Shown: positions 9,249 to 18,356, counted from the first letter of the stretch. The stretch is DNA of 64,000 nt from Mycobacterium sp. GA-1199 (GCF_001500045.1 NZ_LQIX01000001.1:558001-622000), one strand, 5' to 3'. Notes: generated by a model from the letters alone, not told the origin. Numbers and translations: made by a program.

Positions 9249-9530
9249 ATGTCACTCGGGACATGCCGAGACAAGACGAAGCTGGCGGTGCCGTGTCACA
9301 GGGGCGATCCCGATATGTGGTTCGCCGAGAATCCCGTCGAACTCGAACGCGCCAAGGCGCTGTGCGTGCAGTGCCCGATCCGGCGTGAGTGCCTGGCCGC
9401 AGCGCTGGAACGGCAAGAGCCGTGGGGTGTTTGGGGCGGCGAGATCCTCGAACGGGGCACCGTCATCGCGCGCAAGCGTCCACGGGGCCGGCCGCGCAAG
9501 AACGGCATCGGGAACCCGGCAGCCGCATAG
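9249..9530 (+). CDS. whiB7: WhiB7, Fe-S transcriptional regulator of intrinsic antibiotic resistance
   Basis: The protein has 93 residues. The four cluster cysteines are C16, C39, C42 and C48; then comes the WhiB turn GVWGG (60-64) and the WhiB7-specific AT-hook RPRGRPRK (77-84). WhiB7 binds SigA and AT-rich promoter DNA to activate ribosome-protecting, efflux and drug-modifying genes. An additional cysteine (C6) lies in the variable N-terminus. The ATG at 9249 has GGAAGGAC upstream and gives the family length; an in-frame extension to 9171 would begin inside the attenuator. The leader (promoter, upstream ORF, hairpin) lies at 8831-9173. Confidence 0.95.
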   Translation: MSLGTCRDKTKLAVPCHRGDPDMWFAENPVELERAKALCVQCPIRRECLAAALERQEPWGVWGGEILERGTVIARKRPRGRPRKNGIGNPAAA

Positions 9531-9546
9531 ACGGCTGCCGGTTTTT
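9516..9546 (+). terminator. Intrinsic terminator of whiB7
   Basis: A perfect 10-bp stem (CCGGCAGCCG, 9516-9525, with 9532-9541) and a six-base loop are followed by TTTTT. The whiB7 stop codon (9528-9530) sits inside the loop, so the terminator is embedded in the gene end. It also faces the convergent kinase gene ending at 9567. Confidence 0.85.
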
Positions 9547-9566
9547 CCCGCCAAACGTGCTGTTTC

Positions 9567-10907
9567 TCAGGCGGCTTCGTCGGCGAAGCCCGGGATCAGC
9601 TCGGTGGCAAGGCTTCTCGCCGGAACATGCGCATCGAGTTGGCACGCGATCGCGACGTTGGACGCGATCACCCGCATCGGGATGGCGAGCTTGGCCGGAA
9701 TGTCCATCTGCCGGGCGGCCTTGATCTGGCCGGCGGCGCGCTCGGGCCGCATGTTCGCGGTGGTGATCCGCTGCAACCACTTGCGGTTGTAGTGGAAGAC
9801 CTCCACCTCGAGCGGTTCGACGTACTGGCGCATCATGTCGTCCATTTCGCGCTTGGAGACCTGCTCGCCCTTCTGGATGAAGCCGATGTTCTGCATGGTG
9901 GTGAGCAGGTTGTCGTAGTCGTCGTTGAGCGCATACCGCGTCGCCAACCCGATCTCGATCGGGATACCGCCGGGCATCGGGGCGACCGCGCCGAAGTCGA
10001 TGACACCCATCTTGTCGCCGGGCAGCAGCATGAAATTGCCCGGATGAGTGTCACCGTGCATCATCTCAAGCCGGCGAGGCGCATCGTAGGTCAGCTCGAA
10101 AAGCCTGGTACCCATCAGGTCTCGTTGTTCCTGAGTGCCCTCTCGGATGATCACCGACATCGGCACGCCCTCGATCCACTCCTGGATCACGACCTTGGGA
10201 GCGCTGGCCACGATGCGGGGAACCACGAAGCGCGGATGGCCTTCGTAGGCCTTGGCGAACGCGCGCTGGTTGTCGGCCTCCAGCCGGTAGTCGAGTTCCA
10301 TCTCGGTGCGCTCGATGAGTTCTTTGACCACACTGTCGACGTCGGCGCCGGGGGACAGTTGCTTGAGCACGCCCACCATGCGCTGCATCGTCTTCAGGTC
10401 GGCGCGCAGCGCCTCGTCGGCGCCCGGGTACTGGATCTTGACCGCGACCTCGCGACCGTCCGACCACACCGCCTTGTGGACCTGACCGATGCTGGCCGAC
10501 GCCACGGGCTTGTCGTCGAAGGACGCGAACCGCTCCCGCCACTTCGTACCCAATTGGGCGTTGAGCACCCTGTGCACCTTGGCCGCGGGCAGCGGCGGAG
10601 CCTCCCGTTGAAGCTTGGTCAGCGCCTCGCGGTACGGCTTGCCGTACTGCTCGGGGATCGCGGCCTCCATCACCGACAGCGCCTGACCGACCTTCATCGC
10701 CCCGCCCTTGAGCTCACCGAGCACGGTGAAAAGCTGTTGAGCGGCCTTGTCCATCAGTTCGGCGTTGACCTCGTCTTTCGACCGTCCGGTCAACCGTTTG
10801 CCGAAGCCCAAGGCTGCCCGGCCGGCCATCCCGACCGGCAAGCTCGCGAGCTTGGCGTTGCGCGCGGCCCGACCCCGCTTGATCTCACTCACCAGACCAT
10901 CATCCAT
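9567..10907 (-). CDS. ABC1/UbiB-family atypical kinase (Rv3197-like)
   Basis: The protein has 446 residues. The ABC1/ADCK signature is clear: KVGQALS (KxGQ motif), ASIGQVHKA with the following VAVKIQYPG lysine strand, ELDYRLEADNQ, HGDTHPGNF catalytic loop and VIDFGAV metal-binding DFG. UbiB-family proteins are ATPases or atypical kinases linked to isoprenoid and quinone lipids, often membrane-peripheral. It faces whiB7 convergently and is the first gene downstream of the antibiotic regulator, as with Rv3197. The ATG at 10907 was chosen because the upstream extension lacks another ATG/GTG with a ribosome site. The substrate is unknown. Confidence 0.85.
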   Translation of the reverse strand: MDDGLVSEIKRGRAARNAKLASLPVGMAGRAALGFGKRLTGRSKDEVNAELMDKAAQQLFTVLGELKGGAMKVGQALSVMEAAIPEQYGKPYREALTKLQREAPPLPAAKVHRVLNAQLGTKWRERFASFDDKPVASASIGQVHKAVWSDGREVAVKIQYPGADEALRADLKTMQRMVGVLKQLSPGADVDSVVKELIERTEMELDYRLEADNQRAFAKAYEGHPRFVVPRIVASAPKVVIQEWIEGVPMSVIIREGTQEQRDLMGTRLFELTYDAPRRLEMMHGDTHPGNFMLLPGDKMGVIDFGAVAPMPGGIPIEIGLATRYALNDDYDNLLTTMQNIGFIQKGEQVSKREMDDMMRQYVEPLEVEVFHYNRKWLQRITTANMRPERAAGQIKAARQMDIPAKLAIPMRVIASNVAIACQLDAHVPARSLATELIPGFADEAA

Positions 10908-10949
10908 GACGCGGTTGCCCGCAGCGCAACGACTTGCCAACGGCCGATG

Positions 10950-11780
10950 TCAACATGCGCAGCGAGGATGCCGCGACCATCGCCGTGCCACCACCGAACC
11001 CACGTTGACGTCGAACTCCAATGTGGTGTCCAGCGTCGGCGGCGGTTCGGAGGAGCCGGCGACGTCGGCGCCGCCACGCACCGCGCGAACGACCCGGTCG
11101 ACCTGGTTGAGGGCCAGCGCCGCGGTCGCCAGCACCGTGGCCCGGTCTGCGCTGCCCACGGTGTGGCGCAGTTGGGCCGCGAGTGCCGGCCACGCCGCGT
11201 CACGGTCGCTACGGTGCAGGTCCGCGCAGGCCAAACAGCTCGTCACCCCCGGCAGGACCAGCGGCCCGACCAGGCCGACACCGTCGCGCACGCGCACCGG
11301 CAGGTGGGCGACGCCGACGGCATGGAGCTCGCGCACCATACGCGGGTCGGCCACCAGGTAGTCGGCGAGCACCACGAGGTCGGTCGGCTCCGACGGCGCA
11401 CCGGTGTCGGTACGGGTGCTGTGAGTCAGGCGCGCACCCGAACAGCGCAGCGCCGAGGCGAGCAGATCCGACAGCGGGCCGCGCCCGTGGATGCGCACCG
11501 CAGCCGAACGGCCACGCCGTCGCGGGGCGGTCGTGACCACACCGGCGTCGACCAGGGACGTCAGCAGGTTCTCGACGGGCGCGCCGTCGGGGGCGAGCGC
11601 CGCGAGGTCGGCCAGTCGCGCGCCGGTCTGCAGACGGCGCAGCATGTCGGCCAGCGTGGCCGCCGACATCCCCGCCGGTGGACGGATCACGACCGCGCGC
11701 CGCGGGTCCCAGCCCACCTGCACAGCCCCGTCCGGTCGCATCAGCACCGGCGTCGCGGCGCTCAACGCATAGCGCGTCAT
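10950..11780 (-). CDS. E1/ThiF-like protein related to TOMM (bacteriocin) maturation factors, orphan (Rv3196-like)
   Basis: The protein has 276 residues. The N-terminal half resembles a winged-helix peptide-binding domain. From about 95 there is a Rossmann-like start (IHGRGPLSDLL), then the GPLVLPGVTSCLACADLHR block typical of the ocin-ThiF-like/TOMM cyclodehydratase partner family. Cysteines C182 and C185 (CLAC) and C274 and C276 (CAC, the last residues) could form the E1-type zinc site. A canonical adenylation site is not evident, so catalysis is doubtful and peptide binding more plausible. No precursor peptide or YcaO gene was noticed nearby. It is 42 bases downstream of nothing but the kinase start and shares its orientation with the DUF2342 gene. 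Confidence 0.7.
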   Translation of the reverse strand: MTRYALSAATPVLMRPDGAVQVGWDPRRAVVIRPPAGMSAATLADMLRRLQTGARLADLAALAPDGAPVENLLTSLVDAGVVTTAPRRRGRSAAVRIHGRGPLSDLLASALRCSGARLTHSTRTDTGAPSEPTDLVVLADYLVADPRMVRELHAVGVAHLPVRVRDGVGLVGPLVLPGVTSCLACADLHRSDRDAAWPALAAQLRHTVGSADRATVLATAALALNQVDRVVRAVRGGADVAGSSEPPPTLDTTLEFDVNVGSVVARRWSRHPRCAC

Positions 11781-11845
11781 CGATCGAGCGTGCCACGCCG
11801 CGCGCCGGTCACCCGCGGTTATCCACAGGGGCACCGGCTGAAGCG

Positions 11846-13222
11846 CTACCGGTCGTCGTCGTCCGGCTTCTGGATGTCCTTCTCGAGGTCGGCGATCGCC
11901 TCCTCGATGGCGCTGTCCATGCCGCTGGTGTCGCCGCCGATCATCCGGTCGATGAACCCGGCCGGTTCGTCGAGGTCCTTGGCGCTGGGCAGCAGGTCGG
12001 GGTGCTGCCACACCGCGTCGCGGCGGTCGGACCCGACCGCCTCGGTCAACCGTTCCCACAGCGCCGCGGCCTCGCGCATCTTGCGTGGACGCAGTTCCAG
12101 TCCGACCAGCGTCGCGAACGTCTGCTCGGCCGGTCCGCCGGTGGCGCGGCGCCTGCGCAGCATCTCCGCCAGCGCCGAGGTGCCGGGGATGCGGTCGCCG
12201 AGCGCGTCGGAGACGACGGTCTGCACCCAACCCTCGATCAGCGCGAGCAGCGTTTCCAGCCGCTCGAGCGCCGCGGTCTGCTCCGGCGTCGCCTTCGGCT
12301 CGAAGATGCCCTGGTTGAGCAGCTGCTCCATCTGGGCCGGGTCGGTCAGCGCGGCGGGGTTGAGGCCGGAAGCCAGTTCCTCGATGCCGCTCATGTCGAT
12401 CTTCATGCCGCGGGCGAACGCCTCGACCGCGTTGAGCAGCTGGCTGGAAAGCCACGGCACGTGACTGAACAGGCGGTGGTGGGCGGCCTCCCGGGCGGCC
12501 AGGAAGGTCAGAATCTCGCTACGCGGTTGCTCGAGGCCCTCCGACAGCGACTCGACCGCCTCGGGCATCAGCGCGGCCACGCCCTTGGGGCCCAACGGCA
12601 ATCCGATGTCGGTGGAGGTCAACACTTCTCGCGACAGTTTGCCCAGCGCCTGGCCGAGCTGCGAGCCGAACGCCATGCCGCCCATCTGCGTCATCATCGA
12701 CAGCAGCGGACCGGCCATGGTGCGCGCCTCCTCCGGGAGCGCCGACACCCACACCGTCGAGATCTGTTCGGCGACCGGGTCGCACAGCCGCTTCCACGTC
12801 TCGAGGGTGTTGTCGATCCAGTCCGTGGGCGTCCACGCGACCGCCTTGCTGGTTCCCGCGGGCAGTGCTGTCACGCCGTCGAGCCATGTCTCGGCCAGGC
12901 GCACGGCGCCGTCGATCGCCTCAGTCGTCTTCTCCGGCACGGGTGCGACGAAACCGATCTGGCTCGACGCCAACTGGCGCGCCAGGTCGTAGTTCACGGG
13001 TCCGGAGTGTTTCCCGCCGGCCATCGCGCTGCCGGCGCCGCTGAACATCTCGCCGAGCTTGCTGAATATCTGCCCCAGCTGGGACATGTCGAATTCGGAG
13101 CCGCCTTGAAAGCCCATGCCGAACGGGTCGCCGGGGCCCCCGGATCCGGAGTCGGGATCTTTCTTGCGCTTGTCGCGCTCGGGGTCGTCGCCGGCGGAGA
13201 AGCCGAAAGGCACGTCAGCCAT
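11846..13222 (-). CDS. DUF2342 family protein, annotated zinc-dependent metalloprotease (Rv3195-like)
   Basis: The protein has 458 residues. A low-complexity acidic and Gly-rich N-terminus (DSGSGGPGDPFG) is followed by a helical domain. It belongs to the DUF2342 family that databases call zincin-like metallopeptidases. The place where HExxH is expected reads AAREAAHHRLF (about 243-249), with Arg in place of the first zinc histidine, so peptidase activity is questionable. The start ATG 13222 gives MADVPFGFSAGDD; an upstream ATG (13240) is less likely. It is divergent from the PDZ-Lon-like gene, with 173 bases between them, and transcribed toward the E1-like gene. Confidence 0.82.
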   Translation of the reverse strand: MADVPFGFSAGDDPERDKRKKDPDSGSGGPGDPFGMGFQGGSEFDMSQLGQIFSKLGEMFSGAGSAMAGGKHSGPVNYDLARQLASSQIGFVAPVPEKTTEAIDGAVRLAETWLDGVTALPAGTSKAVAWTPTDWIDNTLETWKRLCDPVAEQISTVWVSALPEEARTMAGPLLSMMTQMGGMAFGSQLGQALGKLSREVLTSTDIGLPLGPKGVAALMPEAVESLSEGLEQPRSEILTFLAAREAAHHRLFSHVPWLSSQLLNAVEAFARGMKIDMSGIEELASGLNPAALTDPAQMEQLLNQGIFEPKATPEQTAALERLETLLALIEGWVQTVVSDALGDRIPGTSALAEMLRRRRATGGPAEQTFATLVGLELRPRKMREAAALWERLTEAVGSDRRDAVWQHPDLLPSAKDLDEPAGFIDRMIGGDTSGMDSAIEEAIADLEKDIQKPDDDDR

Positions 13223-13395
13223 GCCCTCAACGGTACTCACCAGGATGGGGTCTCGTGGGTGGGCGTCTCACGCTGACAGCGAACCGACCCTGGACCGCCT
13301 TTTCTGCGCGACGGCAGCGCTCGCGCCGGTGTGACCGCCCGGCGAGCGACGTCGTGGGCACGGTCGCCCGCGGGGCAACCTTTAGATTGGGCGGC

Positions 13396-14418
13396 GTGAA
13401 CAGGCGGACTTTGACATTGCTCGTCGCGCTCGTGCCGATTCTGGTGTTCGGCGTGCTGGTGTCGGCGGTGATTGTGCCATTCGTCTCCCTGGGCCCGGGC
13501 CCGACGTTCAACACGCTCGGCGAGTTCGACGGTAAGCCGGTCGTCGAGATCGAGGGCACCGACGTCTACCCGACGTCGGGACATCTGAACATGACGACGG
13601 TGTCGCAACGCGACCAGCTCAGGCTGGGCGAGGCGATGGTGCTGTGGCTGTCGGGCCGCGAGCAGCTGGTCCCGCGCGACCTGGTCTATCCGCCGGACAA
13701 GACCCGCGAAGAGGTCGACGAGGCCAACACCACCGATTTCCGCAACTCCGAACGCAGTGCCGAGTACGCCGCGCTGCATTTCCTGGAGTTCCCGATGGCG
13801 GTGACGGTGGAAAACGTCAACGACCCGGGCCCGTCGGCGGGAAAGCTGCGCGACGGTGACGCGATCGACGCCGTCAACGGCACGCCGGTCACCAAACTCG
13901 AGGAGTTCCAGGCCCTCTTGAAGGACACCAAACCGGGGGACACCGTGAGGTTGGACTACCGGCGCAAGGACGCACCGTCGGGCGTCGCCACCATCACGCT
14001 GGGCAAGCACCCCGACCGCGACCAGGGTTTCCTCGGCATCGGCGTCCTCGACGCGCCCTGGGCGCCGTTCTCGATCGAGTTCAACCTCGAGAAAATCGGC
14101 GGGCCGTCCGCGGGGCTGATGTTCTCGCTGGCGGTGGTCGACAAGCTGACCACCGGCGACCTCAACGGCGGGAAGTTCGTCGCGGGCAGCGGAACCATCA
14201 GCGGCGACGGCGAGGTCGGCTCGATCGGCGGCATCACCCACAAGATGCTTAGCGCGCGCGAGGAGGGCGCCACCATCTTCCTGGTGCCCGCCGACAACTG
14301 CGAAGAAGCCAAGACGGCGCCGCAGGACGGTATGGAACTGGTCAAGGTCGAAACCCTGCCGCAGGCCGTCGACGCGTTGAAGACCTTGTCCGCCGGTGGC
14401 GAACGCCCCCATTGTTAG
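13396..14418 (+). CDS. PDZ and Lon-protease-like (S16) membrane-anchored protein (Rv3194c-like)
   Basis: The protein has 340 residues. An N-terminal transmembrane helix (about 5-27) places the rest outside the membrane. A PDZ domain spans about 125-225, with DPGPSAGKLRDGDAIDAVNG. A Lon S16 proteolytic domain follows, with the nucleophile in GGPSAGLMFSL and the partner lysine near GGITHKMLSA. These proteins are serine-lysine proteases of the YlbL/SepM type. The GTG at 13396 was chosen because it immediately precedes the signal-anchor; the frame is open further upstream but without hydrophobic sequence. UPF0182 follows in the same orientation after 77 bases. Confidence 0.88.
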   Translation: MNRRTLTLLVALVPILVFGVLVSAVIVPFVSLGPGPTFNTLGEFDGKPVVEIEGTDVYPTSGHLNMTTVSQRDQLRLGEAMVLWLSGREQLVPRDLVYPPDKTREEVDEANTTDFRNSERSAEYAALHFLEFPMAVTVENVNDPGPSAGKLRDGDAIDAVNGTPVTKLEEFQALLKDTKPGDTVRLDYRRKDAPSGVATITLGKHPDRDQGFLGIGVLDAPWAPFSIEFNLEKIGGPSAGLMFSLAVVDKLTTGDLNGGKFVAGSGTISGDGEVGSIGGITHKMLSAREEGATIFLVPADNCEEAKTAPQDGMELVKVETLPQAVDALKTLSAGGERPHC

Positions 14419-14462
14419 GTCACCGGCGAAAAGCCGTTGCGTAGAGTTGGGGCCACGTCGAG

Positions 14463-14548
14463 CACGACGTAGCCGAATGAAACTGGAGTCAACGAGTGGG
14501 TATGCGGCCCGCGGCACGAATGCCGAAGCTGACACGACGTAGCCGAAT
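14463..14548 (+). repeat. Direct repeat of 16 bases flanking the UPF0182 start
   Basis: The 16-mer CACGACGTAGCCGAAT occurs exactly at 14463-14478 and again at 14533-14548. The first copy lies in the 5' untranslated region and the second inside the coding sequence (TRRSRI), 70 bases apart. An exact match of this length is unlikely by chance. The role is unknown. Confidence 0.6.
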
Positions 14549-17507
14549 CCTCATCGCGCTGGGAGCCGTGATCGTGCTCCTGTTGTTGATCGGCCCGCGG
14601 CTGATCGACACCTACGTCGACTGGCTGTGGTTCGGCGAACTCGGCTACCGCTCGGTCTTCACCACGGTGCTGTTCACGCAGATCCTGTTGTTTCTGGTCG
14701 TGTCGCTGCTGATCGGTTCGATCCTGTTCGCGGGGTTGGCGCTGGCCTACCGGACCCGGCCGGTGTTCGTGCCGACCAACGGCCCCAACGACCCGGTCGC
14801 GGCCTACCGCACCGCGGTGATGGCGCGGCTGCGCCTCGTCGGCTTCGGGGTCCCCGCGCTCATCGGCCTGTTCGTCGGGCTGTTCGCGCTCGGGCAGTGG
14901 GAGACCGTCCAGTTGTTCCTGCACGGCAACAGCTTCGGGATCACCGACCCGCAATTCGGCAAGGATCTGGGCTTCTACGCGTTCGACCTGCCGTTCTACC
15001 GGCTCGTCCTGAACTACCTGTTCGTAGCGACGTTCCTGGCCTTCATCGGAAACCTGTTGGGCCACTACCTGTTCGGCGGGATCCGGCTGTCCGGGCGCGC
15101 CGGTGCGTTGAGCCGTGCGGCGCGCATCCAGCTGATCACCCTGGTCGGCATCCTCATGCTGCTCAAAGCGATCGCGTACTGGCTGGACCGTTACGAACTG
15201 CTGAGCCACACCCGCGGCGGCAAGCCGTTCACCGGCGCGGGCTACACCGACATCAACGCGGTGCTGCCCGCCAAGCTGATCCTGATGGCGATCGCCGTGA
15301 TCTGCGCGGCCGCGGTGTTCTCGGCGATCGTGCTGCGCGACCTGCGGATCCCGGCGATCGGCGTGGTGCTGTTGCTGCTCTCGTCGCTGGTGGTCGGCGC
15401 GGGCTGGCCGCTCGTCGTCGAGCAGTTCAGCGTCAAACCCAATGCGGCGCAGAAGGAAAGCGAATACATCAGCCGAAGCATCACCGCGACCAGACAGGCC
15501 TACGGGCTCACCGACGACGTGGTGAGCTATCGCGACTATCCGGGTAACGCCCCCGCGACCGCAGCCCAGGTGGCCGCTGACCGCGCCACGACGTCGAACA
15601 TCCGCGTGCTCGACCCCAACATCGTCAGCCCGGCATTCACCCAGTTCCAGCAGGGCAAGAACTTCTACTACTTCCCCGACCAACTGAACATGGACCGGTA
15701 CCGGGATGACGACGGCAACTTGCGCGACTATGTCGTCGCCGCGCGCGAACTCAATCCCGACCGGCTGATCGACAACCAGCGCGACTGGATCAACCGCCAC
15801 TCGGTCTACACCCACGGCAACGGGTTCATCGCTTCGCCGGCCAACACCGTGCGCGGGGTGGCCAACGACCCCAACCAGAACGGCGGATATCCGGAGTTCC
15901 TGTCCAGCGTGGTCGGCGCGAACGGTGAGGTGATCTCGCCCGGGCCCGCCCCGCTGGCCCAACCCCGCATCTACTACGGCCCGGTCATCGCCAACACCCC
16001 GGCCGACTACGCCATCGTCGGCGAAAACGGCGCCCCGCGCGAATACGACTACGAGAACAACGTCGAGACCCGCAACTACACCTACACCGGTGAGGGCGGC
16101 GTTCCGATCGGCAACTGGCTGACGCGCAGCGTCTTCGCCGCAAAGTTCGCCGAACGAAACTTCCTGTTCTCCAACGTCATCGGGGAGAACAGCAAGCTGC
16201 TGTTCAACCGCGACCCGGCCAAGCGGGTCGAGGCGGTGGCGCCGTGGCTGACCACCGACACCACCGTCTACCCGGCGATCGTCAACGAGCGGATCGTCTG
16301 GATCGTCGACGGCTACACCACGCTGGACAACTATCCGTACTCGGAGTTGACCACGCTGTCCTCGGCCACCGTCGACTCCAACGAAGTGGCGCTCAACCGG
16401 TTGCAGCCCGACAAGCAGGTGTCCTACATCCGAAACTCGGTCAAGGCGACCGTCGACGCCTACGACGGCACGGTGTCGCTGTACGCGCAGGACGAGCAGG
16501 ATCCGGTGCTGCAGGCATGGATGAAGGTGTTCCCGGGTACGGTCAAGCCCAAGAGCGAGATCTCCGCCGAACTGCAGGAGCATCTTCGCTATCCCGAAGA
16601 CCTGTTCAAGGTGCAGCGCGCGCTGCTGGCCAAGTACCACGTCGACGATCCGGTGACGTTCTTCTCGACATCGGACTTCTGGGACGTTCCGCTGGATCCC
16701 AACCCGACCGCGAGCAGCTATCAGCCGCCGTACTACATCGTGGCCAAAGACCTCGCGGAAAACGACCGTGCGGCGTCGTTCCAGTTGACCAGTGCGATGA
16801 ACCGGTTCCGGCGCGACTTCCTGGCCGCCTTCATGAGTGCCAGTTCCGACCCCGAGACCTACGGCAAGATCACCGTATTGACCATTCCGGGTCAGGTCAA
16901 CGGTCCCAAGCTGGCGTTCAACGCGATCAGCACCGATACCGCGGTGTCCCAGGACCTCGGTGTGATCGGGCGCGACAACCAGAACCGCATCCGGTGGGGC
17001 AACCTGCTGACGTTGCCGGTCGCCGAGGGCGGATTGCTCTATGTCGCACCGGTGTACGCCTCGCCCGGGGCCAGCGATGCCGCGTCGTCGTACCCGCGCC
17101 TGATCCGTGTGGCGATGATGTACAACGACAAGGTCGGTTACGGCCCGACGGTGCGCGATGCGCTCACCGAGTTGTTCGGACCCGGCGCGGACGCCACCGC
17201 CACCGGCCCCGCGCCGATCGCGGGCACCGGCGGACAGCAGCCCGCCGCCCAGCCGCCGGCCGACGGTGAACCGCCGGCCCGCACCCCGGCCAACCAGCAG
17301 GGCCGGGCACCGGAGTCGCCGCCGCCCGCGGCGGTGCCGCCGGGTGGACCGGTCCAGCTGTCGGGCGCGAAAGCCGCTGCGCTGCAAGAGGTCAACGCGG
17401 CGCTCGACGGGCTGCGTCAGGCCCAGCAGGGCGGTAACTTCGCCGAGTACGGCGAGGCGCTGCAACGCCTCGACGACGCGATGGAGAAGTACCAGTCCGC
17501 GAGCTGA
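14496..17507 (+). CDS. UPF0182 family large integral membrane protein (Rv3193c-like)
   Basis: The protein has 1003 residues. The N-terminal third (about 18-310) contains roughly seven hydrophobic helices. A long soluble domain follows (about 320-900) with conserved tracts such as [15 protein letters not shown] and [16 protein letters not shown]. The tail is Pro/Ala/Gly-rich (about 910-970) before a short helical end. This is the UPF0182 family, whose biochemical role is not established. The GTG at 14496, behind CTGGAG, gives the MGMRP start; ATG 14502 is an alternative. It is probably co-transcribed with the PDZ-Lon gene. Confidence 0.9.
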   Translation: MGMRPAARMPKLTRRSRILIALGAVIVLLLLIGPRLIDTYVDWLWFGELGYRSVFTTVLFTQILLFLVVSLLIGSILFAGLALAYRTRPVFVPTNGPNDPVAAYRTAVMARLRLVGFGVPALIGLFVGLFALGQWETVQLFLHGNSFGITDPQFGKDLGFYAFDLPFYRLVLNYLFVATFLAFIGNLLGHYLFGGIRLSGRAGALSRAARIQLITLVGILMLLKAIAYWLDRYELLSHTRGGKPFTGAGYTDINAVLPAKLILMAIAVICAAAVFSAIVLRDLRIPAIGVVLLLLSSLVVGAGWPLVVEQFSVKPNAAQKESEYISRSITATRQAYGLTDDVVSYRDYPGNAPATAAQVAADRATTSNIRVLDPNIVSPAFTQFQQGKNFYYFPDQLNMDRYRDDDGNLRDYVVAARELNPDRLIDNQRDWINRHSVYTHGNGFIASPANTVRGVANDPNQNGGYPEFLSSVVGANGEVISPGPAPLAQPRIYYGPVIANTPADYAIVGENGAPREYDYENNVETRNYTYTGEGGVPIGNWLTRSVFAAKFAERNFLFSNVIGENSKLLFNRDPAKRVEAVAPWLTTDTTVYPAIVNERIVWIVDGYTTLDNYPYSELTTLSSATVDSNEVALNRLQPDKQVSYIRNSVKATVDAYDGTVSLYAQDEQDPVLQAWMKVFPGTVKPKSEISAELQEHLRYPEDLFKVQRALLAKYHVDDPVTFFSTSDFWDVPLDPNPTASSYQPPYYIVAKDLAENDRAASFQLTSAMNRFRRDFLAAFMSASSDPETYGKITVLTIPGQVNGPKLAFNAISTDTAVSQDLGVIGRDNQNRIRWGNLLTLPVAEGGLLYVAPVYASPGASDAASSYPRLIRVAMMYNDKVGYGPTVRDALTELFGPGADATATGPAPIAGTGGQQPAAQPPADGEPPARTPANQQGRAPESPPPAAVPPGGPVQLSGAKAAALQEVNAALDGLRQAQQGGNFAEYGEALQRLDDAMEKYQSAS

Positions 17508-17562
17508 GGCCGCCACTGCCGCGAGCTAAGCCACCACTGCCCCGAGCTGAGCCGCCACTGCC
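17499..17562 (+). repeat. Three-copy 21-22 bp tandem repeat at the UPF0182 3' end
   Basis: Units at 17499-17520, 17521-17541 and 17542-17562 are near-identical (core GAGCTGAGCCGCCACTGCC, with a few substitutions). The UPF0182 stop lies in the first unit. The array runs directly into an inverted-repeat element at 17563-17623. Confidence 0.75.
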
Positions 17563-17623
17563 GCGAGCGACCGCGTCTGCACGGCGACACGCCGCGAAAG
17601 TGCGTACATTTTCGGTCGCTCGC
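17563..17623. repeat. Intergenic inverted-repeat element, copy A
   Basis: A perfect 11-bp inverted repeat (GCGAGCGACCG, 17563-17573, with 17613-17623) encloses a 39-base interior. The interior contains GTCTGCAC and ACGCCGCGAAA. The same core recurs at 33798-33821, so this looks like a dispersed intergenic element. It could also act as a terminator for UPF0182. The rest of 17624-17730 shows nothing recognisable. Confidence 0.55.
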
Positions 17624-17730
17624 GCCGTGCGGACGGCCGCGCGACCGCAGGCGTGACGGGTCTCACCGCCATTGGTGACCGCCCGATTTGGAACTGCGCG
17701 AGAGCCTTCGGTAACGTGGCGTTCACCCGA

Positions 17731-17804
17731 CGCGGGGTGGAGCAGCTCGGTAGCTCGCTGGGCTCATAACCCAGAGGTCGCAGGTTCGAATCCTGTCCCC
17801 GCTA
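17731..17804 (+). tRNA. Initiator tRNA-Met (anticodon CAT)
   Basis: A complete cloverleaf is visible. The acceptor is CGCGGGG/CCCCGCT, with an unpaired C1 opposite T72 and discriminator A73. The anticodon loop is CTCATAA, flanked by three G:C pairs (GGG/CCC), and the T-arm is GCAGG-TTCGAAT-CCTGT. The unpaired first base and the GGG/CCC anticodon stem are the hallmarks of initiator tRNA, distinguishing it from elongator Met. CCA is not encoded. A terminator follows at 17813. No integrase or att duplication was seen. Confidence 0.96.
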
Positions 17805-17812
17805 CGAAGTGG

Positions 17813-17846
17813 AACGGCCCTCGGAGGAAACTCCGGGGGCCGTTTC
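17813..17846 (+). terminator. Intrinsic terminator after the initiator tRNA
   Basis: A 14-bp stem (AACGGCCCTCGGAG, 17813-17826, with 17831-17844, one G-T pair) and a GAAA loop are followed by TT. The tetraloop and position directly behind the tRNA support termination. It may also serve the convergent SRPBCC gene ending at 17883. Confidence 0.75.
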
Positions 17847-17882
17847 CATTGGCATGTCGAACGGGTCTCGAGATCACACCGC

Positions 17883-18356
17883 TCAGCCGGCCGCTTCGGC
17901 CTTCGCCTTGAGGCGCTTCAGTGTGAGCTTGATGTGTTCGGCGTTGGCGGTCTCGCGGTCGCGCACACCGGTCGCCATCCCCGCGATCGTCTTGAACCAC
18001 CCCGGCCGTTTGTCCCATGTGCGTTCGGTGACGGTGCAGCCGCTGTCGGTGGGCGTGATGTCGTAGCGCCAATGTGCGACCGGAATGACGAAGCTCTTGA
18101 CGTCGAAGCCAAACCTCCGGCCCGGCTGCGCGTCAGTCACGGTGCAGGTGGTGGTCCACTCCTTGCCGCGGTTGCTGTTGTGGCCCCTGAAGACGGCGCC
18201 TACAGCGACGCGGTCGCCCTTGCGCCACTCCATCCGGTCGGCTTCCTCAGCCAGCGACGCCAGCGTCGGAAGGTCGGTGATCAGCGCGTAGACCGCGGCC
18301 GGGTCGGCCGCGATGGACGTCGACGCTTCAGCAGAGGCAGGCTTGGGTTCATTCAT
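17883..18356 (-). CDS. SRPBCC family protein (polyketide cyclase/dehydrase-like)
   Basis: The protein has 157 residues. The pattern starts with a SIAADPAAVYALITDLPT strand-helix, then WTTTCTVTDAQPGRRFGF and HWRYDITPTDSGCTVTERTW beta strands and a long C-terminal helix. This is the START/Bet v1-like (SRPBCC) fold, which holds hydrophobic ligands. No catalytic set can be assigned. The gene is divergent from the metallo-beta-lactamase-fold gene. Confidence 0.78.
   Translation of the reverse strand: MNEPKPASAEASTSIAADPAAVYALITDLPTLASLAEEADRMEWRKGDRVAVGAVFRGHNSNRGKEWTTTCTVTDAQPGRRFGFDVKSFVIPVAHWRYDITPTDSGCTVTERTWDKRPGWFKTIAGMATGVRDRETANAEHIKLTLKRLKAKAEAAG

Noticed and set aside
9627-12464. Plus-strand open frame of 945 codons
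   Set aside because: It is antisense to the ABC1 kinase and E1-like genes, is Arg/His-rich low-complexity and has no family motif. Long antisense frames are expected from high third-position G+C.
17499-17562. Tandem repeats as a CRISPR array
   Set aside because: Units are contiguous, without unique spacers, and no cas gene is present.
17731-17804. tRNA gene as a possible integration site
   Set aside because: No integrase, phage gene or duplicated tRNA 3' end was seen in the window.
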